Assembly (NCBI GenBank): GCA_017960415.1
Contig: JAGCZE010000079.1
Span: 1-5,349, forward strand
DNA from: Lachnospiraceae bacterium
GTDB lineage: Bacteria > Bacillota_A > Clostridia > Lachnospirales > Lachnospiraceae
Reading direction: 5' to 3'
Length of the DNA: 5,349 nt
Part shown: positions 1 through 5,306 of the stretch, in pieces
Layout of the letters: every line of letters starts with the position of its first letter
Position numbering within the stretch: the stretch's first letter is position 1
The notes under the pieces: generated by a model
Database searches by the model: none
What the model was told of the DNA's origin: nothing
Seen by the model: only the letters and a program-made list of their open reading frames with translations
Made by a program: the position numbers and the translations under genes

Positions 1-1443
1 AAGGAGATCAAGGCCAGACTCGGGTTCCTGATCGAGGTCGGGCTTGAGTATCTGACACTCGCACGTTCGACGGGATCACTGTCGGGAGGCGAGGCGCAGC
101 GTATCAGGCTGGCTACACAGATCGGATCGGGTCTTGTCGGAGTGGCTTATATTCTCGATGAACCGAGTATCGGACTTCATCAGAGGGATAACGGGAAGCT
201 GATAAAGGCGCTGAAGAATCTGCGTGATCTCGGAAACTCGCTGATCGTTGTCGAGCATGATGAAGAGACTATGCGCGAGGCCGATTATATCATAGATATC
301 GGGCCGGGAGCCGGAATAAACGGCGGCAAGGTTGTGGCTGCCGGTACCGCAAAAGAGATCGAAAAGTGCAAGGAATCCATTACGGGTCAGTATCTGTCGG
401 GGAAAAAGAAGATAGAGCTGCCCGGTAAGCGCAGAAAACCGACCTCATTTCTAACCATCAAAGGCGCTCGGGAGAACAACCTTAAGAATATTGATTTAAA
501 GATTCCGCGGGGTGTGTTTACTTGTGTGACCGGAGTTTCGGGATCGGGTAAGAGCTCTCTGATCAATGAGATCCTCTACAAGCATCTCGCAAGGGAGCTG
601 AACCGTGCGAAATGCATTTATCCCGGGGATTTTGACAGGATATTGGGTACCGAGAAGCTCGATAAGGTCATTAATATCGATCAGTCCCCGATCGGAAAGA
701 CTCCTCGATCGAATCCCGCGACGTATACCGGCGTATTTGATATGATCAGGGATCTGTTCGCCGAGACGCAGGACGCGAAGATGCGCGGTTATTCGAAGGG
801 CAGGTTCAGCTTTAATGTAAAGGGCGGAAGATGCGAGGCCTGCAGCGGTGACGGTATTATCAAGATTGAAATGAACTTTCTGCCGGATATCTACGTACCC
901 TGTGAGGTCTGCCAGGGAAAACGCTATAACAGGGAGACTCTCGAGGTTAAGTATAAAGGAAAGTCGATCTATGATGTGCTTGAGATGCCTATTGAAGAGG
1001 CTGTGAAGTTCTTTGAGAATGTTCCGAACATCAGGCGCAAGATCGAAACATTAAACGAAGTAGGGCTCGGTTACCTGAAACTCGGACATCCGTCAACTTC
1101 GCTGTCGGGCGGCGAGGCGCAGCGTGTGAAGCTGGCTACGGAGCTGAGCCGACGCAGTACCGGCAAGACTATCTATATACTGGATGAGCCCACGACCGGC
1201 CTGCATTTTGATGATGTGGACAAGCTGGTCGTGATACTTCAGCGCCTTACGGAAGGCGGTAATACAGTTGTAGTAATCGAACATAATCTGGATGTGATCA
1301 AGTGTGCCGATTACATCATTGATATCGGACCCGAGGGAGGAGACCGCGGTGGAACGGTGATAGCACAGGGACTTCCCGAGGAAGTTGCAGAAAACCCGGC
1401 CTCATTTACAGGGGCGTTTATAAAACCGTTGCTGGAGTGCTAA
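1..1443 (+). CDS. uvrA: UvrA, excinuclease ABC subunit A (C-terminal half; 5' end outside window)
   Basis: UvrA is the damage-sensing ABC ATPase of nucleotide excision repair; in the cytoplasm it forms a dimer, loads UvrB at lesions and then leaves. The reading frame is open from base 1, so the true start lies upstream. About 480 of the usual roughly 940 residues are present. In order they hold the first nucleotide-binding domain's signature LSGGEAQR (79-102), its Walker [11 protein letters not shown] (151-180) and switch His in VVEHD (247-261). The second domain follows with Walker [10 protein letters not shown] (532-558), a zinc module CX2C-X19-CX2C (Cys codons at 832, 841, 901, 910), signature LSGGEAQR (1102-1125), Walker [11 protein letters not shown] and switch His at 1282. 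All catalytic motifs are intact and the C-terminus looks complete. A GTG at 142 could be mistaken for a start but sits inside the first Walker B region. The two signature regions are similar even at DNA level, as expected from the ancient domain duplication. Confidence 0.98.
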   Translation, partial: KEIKARLGFLIEVGLEYLTLARSTGSLSGGEAQRIRLATQIGSGLVGVAYILDEPSIGLHQRDNGKLIKALKNLRDLGNSLIVVEHDEETMREADYIIDIGPGAGINGGKVVAAGTAKEIEKCKESITGQYLSGKKKIELPGKRRKPTSFLTIKGARENNLKNIDLKIPRGVFTCVTGVSGSGKSSLINEILYKHLARELNRAKCIYPGDFDRILGTEKLDKVINIDQSPIGKTPRSNPATYTGVFDMIRDLFAETQDAKMRGYSKGRFSFNVKGGRCEACSGDGIIKIEMNFLPDIYVPCEVCQGKRYNRETLEVKYKGKSIYDVLEMPIEEAVKFFENVPNIRRKIETLNEVGLGYLKLGHPSTSLSGGEAQRVKLATELSRRSTGKTIYILDEPTTGLHFDDVDKLVVILQRLTEGGNTVVVIEHNLDVIKCADYIIDIGPEGGDRGGTVIAQGLPEEVAENPASFTGAFIKPLLEC

Positions 1444-1517
1444 TTGACCGGTAATCCGGCCTCGGATGTGCGCAGACAGAGCCGTCACTTACAGTAACCC
1501 AAAAAGGACGAATCTAT

Positions 1518-2108
1518 ATGAACAATTTCTATGCAATGTTATCAAGGATGAAGTACATCAACCGCTGGGCACTGATGCGCAACACCTACACCGAAAACAT
1601 CAGTGAGCATTCACTGGAGGTGGCGATGCTCGCCCACGCGCTGGCGGTTATAGGAAACATAAGACTCGGTAAGCAGCTTGATGCCGACAGGGCAGCAGTG
1701 ATCGCGCTTTTTCATGATGCGACCGAGATCATTACCGGAGATATGCCTACTCCGATAAAGTATCTGAATAAGGATATCAAGGGTGTATATAAGGAGATCG
1801 AGGCACAGGCCGCAAACAGGCTGTTGGACATGCTTCCGGAAGATCTGAGAGATGAATATCAGGAGATTTTCTTTCCTGAAAAAACAGGCAACGATGAGTA
1901 TCTGTGCAAGCTCGTTAAAGCTGCGGATAAGCTTTCTGCGCTGATAAAATGCATCGAAGAAGGAAAAACCGAGAATCATGAATTTGACAGCGCCGGGAGT
2001 ACGATAAACGAAGCTATAGAGGCGATGGAACTGCCGGAGCTCGACATATTCATGAAAGAATTTCTACCGGCGTATGAACTGACTCTGGATGAATTGAACA
2101 GAGAATGA
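1518..2108 (+). CDS. yfbR: 5'-deoxynucleotidase, HD-domain phosphohydrolase (YfbR family)
   Basis: The family hydrolyses deoxyribonucleoside 5'-monophosphates to deoxynucleosides and phosphate in the cytoplasm, using a divalent metal held by the HD site. The 196 residues match the length of E. coli YfbR (about 199) and follow it closely from the N-terminus (SRMKYINRW, TENISEHS). Expected metal ligands are present: H31, the H66-D67 pair and D137. E70 and the GDMPTP stretch (residues 74-79) match the conserved active-site region, and R16-W17 match the family's substrate-contacting Arg-Trp. The start is set by AAGGA at 1504-1508, nine bases before the ATG. It lies 74 bases after uvrA with no terminator or convincing promoter between, so co-transcription with uvrA is likely. 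Nothing suggests damage or transfer. Function is inferred from family; nucleotide preference cannot be read from the sequence. Confidence 0.93.
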   Translation: MNNFYAMLSRMKYINRWALMRNTYTENISEHSLEVAMLAHALAVIGNIRLGKQLDADRAAVIALFHDATEIITGDMPTPIKYLNKDIKGVYKEIEAQAANRLLDMLPEDLRDEYQEIFFPEKTGNDEYLCKLVKAADKLSALIKCIEEGKTENHEFDSAGSTINEAIEAMELPELDIFMKEFLPAYELTLDELNRE

Positions 2109-2118
2109 ATGCGAACAG

Positions 2119-2154
2119 TAATTTTGTAACAAAAAATTAAAACAAAATTAAAAA
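2119..2154. repeat. A-rich tract with perfect 9-bp inverted repeat upstream of promoter
   Basis: TAATTTTGT (2119-2127) and ACAAAATTA (2142-2150) form a perfect 9-bp inverted repeat around a 14-base A-rich spacer. The spacer also makes an imperfect direct repeat with the right arm (AACAAAAAATTAA, then AACAAAATTAA). The tract ends about six bases before the -35 box at 2160. It could be an UP element contacted by the RNA polymerase alpha subunit, a regulator site, or curved DNA. It lacks a GC-rich stem, so it is a poor candidate for a terminator of the preceding gene. Confidence 0.5.
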
Positions 2155-2159
2155 AGTGC

Positions 2160-2188
2160 TTGCAATGCTTCTACTGTTGTGTTACACT
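2160..2188 (+). promoter_or_regulatory. Sigma-A promoter with extended -10, for the GGDEF gene
   Basis: TTGCAA (2160-2165) and TACACT (2183-2188) are separated by exactly 17 bases, and TGT immediately precedes the -10 box, giving an extended -10 element. An A-rich tract lies just upstream. A start site near 2195 is predicted, leaving a leader of about 60 bases before the ATG at 2255. TACAC (2183-2187) is mirrored by GTGTA (2200-2204), so a dyad spans the -10 box and the start site; this could be an operator or a short 5' hairpin. Confidence 0.7.
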
Positions 2189-2254
2189 TCAAACTAGTGG
2201 TGTAGATAAAACAGGATTATATTTTTTGGTTTGATGCAGGAGAAGTAATCGGGC

Positions 2255-3379
2255 ATGGGTAACCGTTTCAGAAGACAGGAGGAAATGAAGATTCGCAGGA
2301 CAGTAGCGGCGGAAAATATCCGGCGTGTCTTCTTTGCATCTTTAGTTTGCTCTGTAGTGATCCCCATTTACATTTTGATCAATAAAATGATCGGCTCCGA
2401 GAGCGCTTCGATCGTGAATACGGCGCTGACTGCTTTCGAATTCGTTTATCTGATCGCTTCGGGCGTGTCCTTTTTAGCGATCAGGAACAATGATGTACAT
2501 ATGTCGACTCTGATATACCGTACATTTTGGATCGTTTTTGAGATTACTTCTTTTATCGCTATATATTCAAGTATGCATGACGGTGCCGGATTGACGCTGT
2601 ATGCCGCAATGCTGGCCGCGGTCATGCTCGTGCCTGTCATGTCCCTGAATGAGCAGATGTATTACATAATGCTTGAAGCAGTATTTGCGATCTTTCTGGA
2701 GATTAAGTTTAAGGCTTCGGGGATTGGGATACTTGATCTTGTCATCCTTAACGGTTTGTTATTTGCATTATCAAGAGTGCTGTATAAACAGCATTGTGAA
2801 AATATAGCCCTGAAAGAAAGGCTCTCGGATAAGAACGAGAACGAGGGCAATGATGAACTTACAGGCCTTCTGAATCACAGAGGACTTGAGAAGAGGACTT
2901 TCGACCTGACACGTGAGTGTATCAGGGACAAACGCCGGCTGAGCGTTCTGATGATCGATTTTGATGAGCTTCAGTATTATAATGATACATTTGGTGCCGA
3001 AAAGGCGGATGATTGTATCAGGCTGATAGCTGACCTTATTCTACAGGTGTCTCTTAGAAATACCGATCTGATCTGCAGATTGTACGGAGGTAAGTTCCTT
3101 CTGTGCATGGAGGGCGGCGATGACATGGAGCCTGTAAGGCTTGCGGAGAAGATCAGGACTGTGATCGAGCAGAAGCGCATTCCGCAGGGCAGAAGAGCGT
3201 CGGGTCAGTTTGTTACGGTAAGTATCGGAGCGGCTTCGTGCATTCCCAAGAGTGAGAAGGATTACGCCGAGACTTATGACGAGGCAGAAGAGGCGATGTA
3301 CTGTGCCAAGGATCAGGGCAGGAATGTTACGGTGTATGAAGAGCAGATTTTCGGTGCATATAAAAAGGCTGCTCTGTGA
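2255..3379 (+). CDS. Membrane protein with degenerate GGDEF domain (probable c-di-GMP sensor/adaptor)
   Basis: This 374-residue protein has about six hydrophobic helices (roughly 25-43, 55-76, 88-106, 113-130, 136-150, 157-176), then a short charged linker and a cytoplasmic GGDEF domain (about 199-365). Recognisable landmarks are DELTGLLNH (200-208), MIDFD (233-237, the two metal-region Asp kept), N243-D244, VTVSIG near 321-326 and a C-terminal EAMYCAK..GRN. The signature position reads YGGKF (277-281) instead of GGDEF: counting from the upstream Arg (R275), the catalytic acidic pair is replaced by Gly-Lys. The inhibitory-site motif RNTD (268-271) is kept with the standard five-residue gap. 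The family makes or senses c-di-GMP; here cyclase activity is doubtful and binding is the better inference. The N-terminal ligand is unknown. AGGAG at 2238-2242 supports the ATG at 2255, though 12 bases away; the ATG at 2285 follows AGGAGG by only two bases, which is too close. Confidence 0.9.
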   Translation: MGNRFRRQEEMKIRRTVAAENIRRVFFASLVCSVVIPIYILINKMIGSESASIVNTALTAFEFVYLIASGVSFLAIRNNDVHMSTLIYRTFWIVFEITSFIAIYSSMHDGAGLTLYAAMLAAVMLVPVMSLNEQMYYIMLEAVFAIFLEIKFKASGIGILDLVILNGLLFALSRVLYKQHCENIALKERLSDKNENEGNDELTGLLNHRGLEKRTFDLTRECIRDKRRLSVLMIDFDELQYYNDTFGAEKADDCIRLIADLILQVSLRNTDLICRLYGGKFLLCMEGGDDMEPVRLAEKIRTVIEQKRIPQGRRASGQFVTVSIGAASCIPKSEKDYAETYDEAEEAMYCAKDQGRNVTVYEEQIFGAYKKAAL

Positions 3380-3400
3380 TCCGTGTAGTTAAGGCATAAG

Positions 3401-3435
3401 AGCGGTTAAGCAACATTTTGGCTTAGCCGCTTTTT
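3401..3435 (+). terminator. Intrinsic terminator of the GGDEF gene
   Basis: AGCGGTTAAGC (3401-3411) pairs with GCTTAGCCGCT (3421-3431) as an 11-bp stem with one G-U pair and a nine-base loop. A five-T run (3431-3435) begins at the base of the stem. It lies 21 bases after the stop codon of the GGDEF gene. The reverse strand has no good T tract, so it should act only on the plus strand. Confidence 0.9.
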
Positions 3436-3451
3436 AAATATGACTATATTC

Positions 3452-3458
3452 AAGGAGG
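3452..3458 (+). promoter_or_regulatory. Ribosome binding site that fixes the DUF1292 start
   Basis: AAGGAGG ends eight bases before the ATG at 3467. The longer reading frame would begin at an ATG at 3440, upstream of this site, so 3467 is the supported start. Another ATG at 3460 is in a different frame and only one base from the site. Confidence 0.88.
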
Positions 3459-3466
3459 CATGCACT

Positions 3467-3754
3467 ATGGAAGAATTCAGTGATTACACGGTATTTATGA
3501 CAAAGACTTCTGACGGTAGAGAGGTTGAGATGGCAGTTGTTGATGAGTTTGAGTTTGAAAATAAGTACTATGTTGCTGCCGCGTTAGTCGAAGGTGATAC
3601 GATCAATGCCGATGGATTGTACATTTACAGGGCGAAGGTCGAAAACGGTGAGTTCAGGGCCGAGAAGATTCACTCCGCGGTGGATTATAAGAGGATCTGC
3701 GAGGCATATATGGAATATACCGAGCAGGCTGGGGATAAAGAAGAAAAAGGATAA
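3467..3754 (+). CDS. DUF1292 family protein (small, acidic)
   Basis: The product is 95 residues from the start set by the AAGGAGG at 3452-3458. The pattern matches DUF1292 (YrzB-like) proteins of Firmicutes: an opening beta strand with SDGREVEM, then DEFEFENKYYVAAAL, then a strand with LYIYRAKVENGEFRAEKI and a closing helix VDYKRICEAYMEY, ending in a charged tail. The family has no established biochemical function. It is often found near alaS and yrrK/ruvX-type genes in Firmicutes; those neighbours are absent here. No signal peptide or membrane segment is visible, so it should be cytoplasmic. Its ribosome binding site lies just 16 bases downstream of the preceding terminator, leaving little room for a promoter of its own. 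Family assignment is from sequence pattern recognition and is fairly sure; a role is not inferred. Confidence 0.85.
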   Translation: MEEFSDYTVFMTKTSDGREVEMAVVDEFEFENKYYVAAALVEGDTINADGLYIYRAKVENGEFRAEKIHSAVDYKRICEAYMEYTEQAGDKEEKG

Positions 3755-3933
3755 GAGCAAGCCGGCGAAGACAAATGAAACTGAGAAAAGATTATTATGA
3801 GTACAGGCGAAGATAAAAGACCCTGATACCGGAAGAAACAGTATAATGGAATCAGAAAACTGTAAGCACAGACGAACATAAAGGAAACAGAGACCGGAAT
3901 AAACAGAAAAGTGCTGAAATAAAGGATTATATT
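3755..3933. other. A-rich, T-poor intergenic spacer with a repeated 14-mer and a lone -10-like box
   Basis: The 179 bases between the DUF1292 gene and the methyltransferase are strongly purine-rich and lack any stem plus T-run terminator. ACCGGAAGAAACAG (3828-3841) recurs as ACCGGAATAAACAG (3893-3906), 13 of 14 bases identical and 65 bases apart. A perfect TATAAT sits at 3842-3847, directly after the first copy, but no acceptable -35 box lies 16-18 bases upstream and there is no TG extension. The methyltransferase may therefore use this weak site or be read through from the DUF1292 gene. No convincing gene is seen here. Confidence 0.5.
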
Positions 3934-4827
3934 ATGTGGATCGCAAATGATTGGAAGGACTACCGGGTATTGGACTGCTCGGAAGGTGAGAAACTGGAAA
4001 TGTGGGGAAGGTATAAGCTTTTGAGGCCGGATCCGCAGGTAATTTGGGCTACGCCCAAAAACGATAAGCTATGGAAAGGACTGAACGCTCATTATCACAG
4101 AAGCTCAAAAGGCGGCGGAGAGTGGGAATTCTTTGATCTTCCGGAGCAATGGGATATCAGTTATAAGGATCTGACATTTAATCTGAAACCCTTCAGTTTT
4201 AAGCATACCGGATTATTTCCGGAACAGGCCGTCAACTGGGACTGGATGCGCGGAAGGATTCGGAGGGCGTTGGATCGGGAGCCCGGCAGGAAACTGAATA
4301 TTCTGAACCTGTTTGCCTACACAGGCGGAGCTACGGTTGCCTGCGCAAAGGAGGGTGCACCCGGAGGCCGTGTCGCGGTTACCCATGTGGATGCCTCGAA
4401 GGGCATGGTCGGATGGGCCAAGGAGAATGCGGCCGGGTCCGGACTTGCAGATGCTCCGATACGTTCTATTGTAGATGACTGCAAGAAATTTGTGGAGCGC
4501 GAGATCAGACGCGGAAATAAGTATGATGCGATCATCATGGATCCGCCTTCTTACGGCAGAGGGCCTAAGGGAGAAATATGGAAGCTTGAGGAAAGCCTGT
4601 ATCCGTTTGTTGAATTGTGCGCACAGCTTCTGAGCGATAATGCGGAGTTTGTTCTGATCAATTCTTATACAACAGGCCTGCAGCCGGCAGTGCTTGCTTA
4701 TCTGCTGGGAAGTATCGTGGTACCGGTACATAAGGGAAAGGTTGAAGCCGATGAGATCGGGCTTCCGGTTGAGGCAAACGGACTTGCGCTGCCCTGCGGA
4801 GCGAGCGGGCGTTGGTACAGAGAATAG
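3934..4827 (+). CDS. Class I SAM-dependent methyltransferase, COG1092/RlmI-like, without PUA domain
   Basis: A 297-residue cytoplasmic methyltransferase. The N-terminal part (1-95) carries the RPDPQVIW stretch (31-38) and FKHTGLFPEQAVNWDWM (89-105), a conserved block corresponding to the KTGFFLDQR region of RlmI-type enzymes. The Rossmann part follows: motif I NLFAYTGGAT (125-134) for SAM binding, an acidic residue ending beta-2 in THVDASKGMVGWAKENA (150-166, D153), VDDCKKF (180-186), and catalytic-region motif IV IIMDPPSYGRG (200-210). Relatives include the 23S rRNA cytosine-5 methyltransferase RlmI, but the RNA-binding PUA domain of RlmI is absent, and the substrate cannot be read from the sequence. 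Start: AAAGGA at 3921-3926, seven bases before the ATG. The protein appears full length for this shorter subfamily. It may be co-transcribed with the DUF1292 gene across a 179-base gap. No clear terminator follows it. Confidence 0.88.
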   Translation: MWIANDWKDYRVLDCSEGEKLEMWGRYKLLRPDPQVIWATPKNDKLWKGLNAHYHRSSKGGGEWEFFDLPEQWDISYKDLTFNLKPFSFKHTGLFPEQAVNWDWMRGRIRRALDREPGRKLNILNLFAYTGGATVACAKEGAPGGRVAVTHVDASKGMVGWAKENAAGSGLADAPIRSIVDDCKKFVEREIRRGNKYDAIIMDPPSYGRGPKGEIWKLEESLYPFVELCAQLLSDNAEFVLINSYTTGLQPAVLAYLLGSIVVPVHKGKVEADEIGLPVEANGLALPCGASGRWYRE

Positions 4828-4851
4828 AAAGTTCATTTCATTCGCTGCATG

Positions 4852-4878
4852 AAGTACAAGAGGTATATGAGGTACATG
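4852..4878. repeat. Short tandem repeat, 9-bp unit, three copies (one divergent)
   Basis: AAGTACAAG, AGGTATATG and AGGTACATG lie head to tail just after the methyltransferase gene. The last two differ at one base; the first is more divergent. The run lies within a 12-codon ATG-to-TAA frame (4849-4887, MKYKRYMRYMSL) that has no ribosome binding site. It may be a slippage product; no function is assigned. Confidence 0.5.
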
Positions 4879-4898
4879 AGCTTATAAAATAATAAAAC

Positions 4899-4927
4899 TT
4901 GCATTTATTGCATTTTAGAAGTATAGT
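4899..4927 (+). promoter_or_regulatory. Sigma-A promoter for the GlsB-like gene, with duplicated -35 region
   Basis: TTGCAT (4899-4904) and TATAGT (4922-4927) are separated by 17 bases, predicting a start near 4934 and a leader of about 55 bases. The -35 octamer TTGCATTT is repeated exactly at 4908-4915, nine bases on. The second copy has no good -10 at 17 bases (TAAAGA at 4931-4936), so it is more likely a repeat or regulator half-site than a second promoter. Confidence 0.65.
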
Positions 4928-4940
4928 TATTAAAGAAAAA

Positions 4941-4957
4941 GTGATAAAGAATATCAC
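4941..4957. promoter_or_regulatory. Inverted repeat in the GlsB-like gene leader (possible operator or 5' hairpin)
   Basis: GTGATA and TATCAC form a perfect 6-bp inverted repeat around the five bases AAGAA. It starts about seven bases after the predicted transcription start and ends 31 bases before the ATG. Position fits either a repressor site or a short hairpin at the mRNA 5' end. The half-site spacing does not fit a CRP box (TGTGA-N6-TCACA). Confidence 0.4.
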
Positions 4958-4988
4958 AAATAATATATTTTGGAAGGAGAGTTAGTAT

Positions 4989-5237
4989 ATGTGGGGAATT
5001 ATCATTAGTATCATAATCGGTGCAGTATGCGGTTGGCTGGCAAGTATCATCATGAAGAGCAAGAGCGGTCTGCTCTGGTATATCATCATGGGTATCGTGG
5101 GCGGTTTCCTTGGCAGCTTTGTATTTGGATTGCTTGGAATCGGCAGCAACAATATCATCGGCCAGATCATTATCGGTGTGATCGGTACCTGTTTACTGAT
5201 CTTCCTTTACAGATTCATTACCGGAAAGAAGAAATGA
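4989..5237 (+). CDS. GlsB/YeaQ/YmgE family small membrane protein (stress-associated, transglycosylase-associated family)
   Basis: The 82-residue protein is almost entirely hydrophobic, with three predicted membrane helices (about 2-22, 28-50, 56-77) and a basic end, TGKKK. Glycine-rich motifs typical of the family are visible: GAVCGWLAS (11-19), MGIVGGFLGSFVFGLLGIG (34-52) and IIIGVIGTCLLIFLYR (60-75). Length matches the usual 80-90 residues. Family members in enterococci and E. coli are linked to general or bile stress, but no biochemical activity is established; the 'transglycosylase-associated' label is historical. The start is supported by GGAAGGAG at 4972-4979, nine bases before the ATG. 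It appears to be a single-gene transcription unit with its own promoter at 4899-4927 and a terminator beginning seven bases after the stop. A plus-strand frame at 5027-5296 overlapping it is a shadow. Confidence 0.92.
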   Translation: MWGIIISIIIGAVCGWLASIIMKSKSGLLWYIIMGIVGGFLGSFVFGLLGIGSNNIIGQIIIGVIGTCLLIFLYRFITGKKK

Positions 5238-5243
5238 TAAGTA

Positions 5244-5277
5244 AAACCCCCGGTTTGGTATGCCGGGGGTTTAATTT
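5244..5277 (+). terminator. Intrinsic terminator of the GlsB-like gene
   Basis: AAACCCCCGG (5244-5253) and CCGGGGGTTT (5263-5272) form a perfect 10-bp stem around a nine-base loop. The tail TTTAATTT (5270-5277) is an interrupted T tract. The reverse strand also has a short T run after the stem, so weak two-way termination is possible. Confidence 0.88.
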
Positions 5278-5306
5278 ATGCAAATATTTTTTTTGATTGG
5301 TATAAT
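5278..5306 (+). promoter_or_regulatory. Probable extended -10 promoter for a gene beyond the right edge
   Basis: A perfect TATAAT (5301-5306) is preceded by TGG, giving a TGN extended -10 element, and by an eight-T run (5287-5294). The -35 position holds ATGCAA (5278-5283, 17-base spacing), which matches TTGACA at only three of six bases; an extended -10 promoter can tolerate this. Start is predicted near 5313. The remaining 36 bases contain no recognisable gene. Confidence 0.5.

Noticed and set aside
142..1443. A GTG-started 433-residue frame as the full uvrA gene
   Set aside because: The frame is open to base 1 and encodes the LSGGEAQR signature of the first ATPase domain upstream of 142; the GTG is internal.
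1456..1467. TCCG/CGGA hairpin between uvrA and yfbR as a terminator
   Set aside because: The stem is only four base pairs and has no T run after it.
1444..1472. TTGACC just after the uvrA stop as a -35 box for yfbR
   Set aside because: The matching -10 position reads TGTGCG, and no acceptable -10 box lies 16-18 bases downstream.
1611..1979. A 122-residue minus-strand frame inside yfbR
   Set aside because: It is antisense to a well-supported HD-domain gene and has no ribosome binding site or recognisable domain.
2234..2248. A four-codon frame (ATG to TAA) overlapping the GGDEF ribosome binding site as a leader peptide
   Set aside because: It has no ribosome binding site and no attenuator structure follows.
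3440..3466. An upstream ATG (3440) as the DUF1292 start
   Set aside because: It lies before the AAGGAGG at 3452-3458 and has no ribosome binding site of its own; the added nine residues do not fit the family.
3734..3816. Frameshift extension of the DUF1292 protein at the GAAGAAAAAGG run
   Set aside because: Both alternative frames stay open for a while, but this follows from the low T content of the spacer; no family member motif supports a lysine-rich tail.
3775..3816. A 13-codon frame (MKLRKDYYEYRRR) in the A-rich spacer
   Set aside because: No ribosome binding site at suitable distance and no known counterpart; open by composition.
4213..4836. A 207-residue minus-strand frame opposite the methyltransferase
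   Set aside because: The plus strand carries clear SAM and DPPSY motifs; the minus product is low in recognisable features and has the look of a coding shadow.
4832..4853. TTCAT/ATGAA hairpin after the methyltransferase as a terminator
   Set aside because: The stem is only five base pairs, AT-rich, with no T run following.
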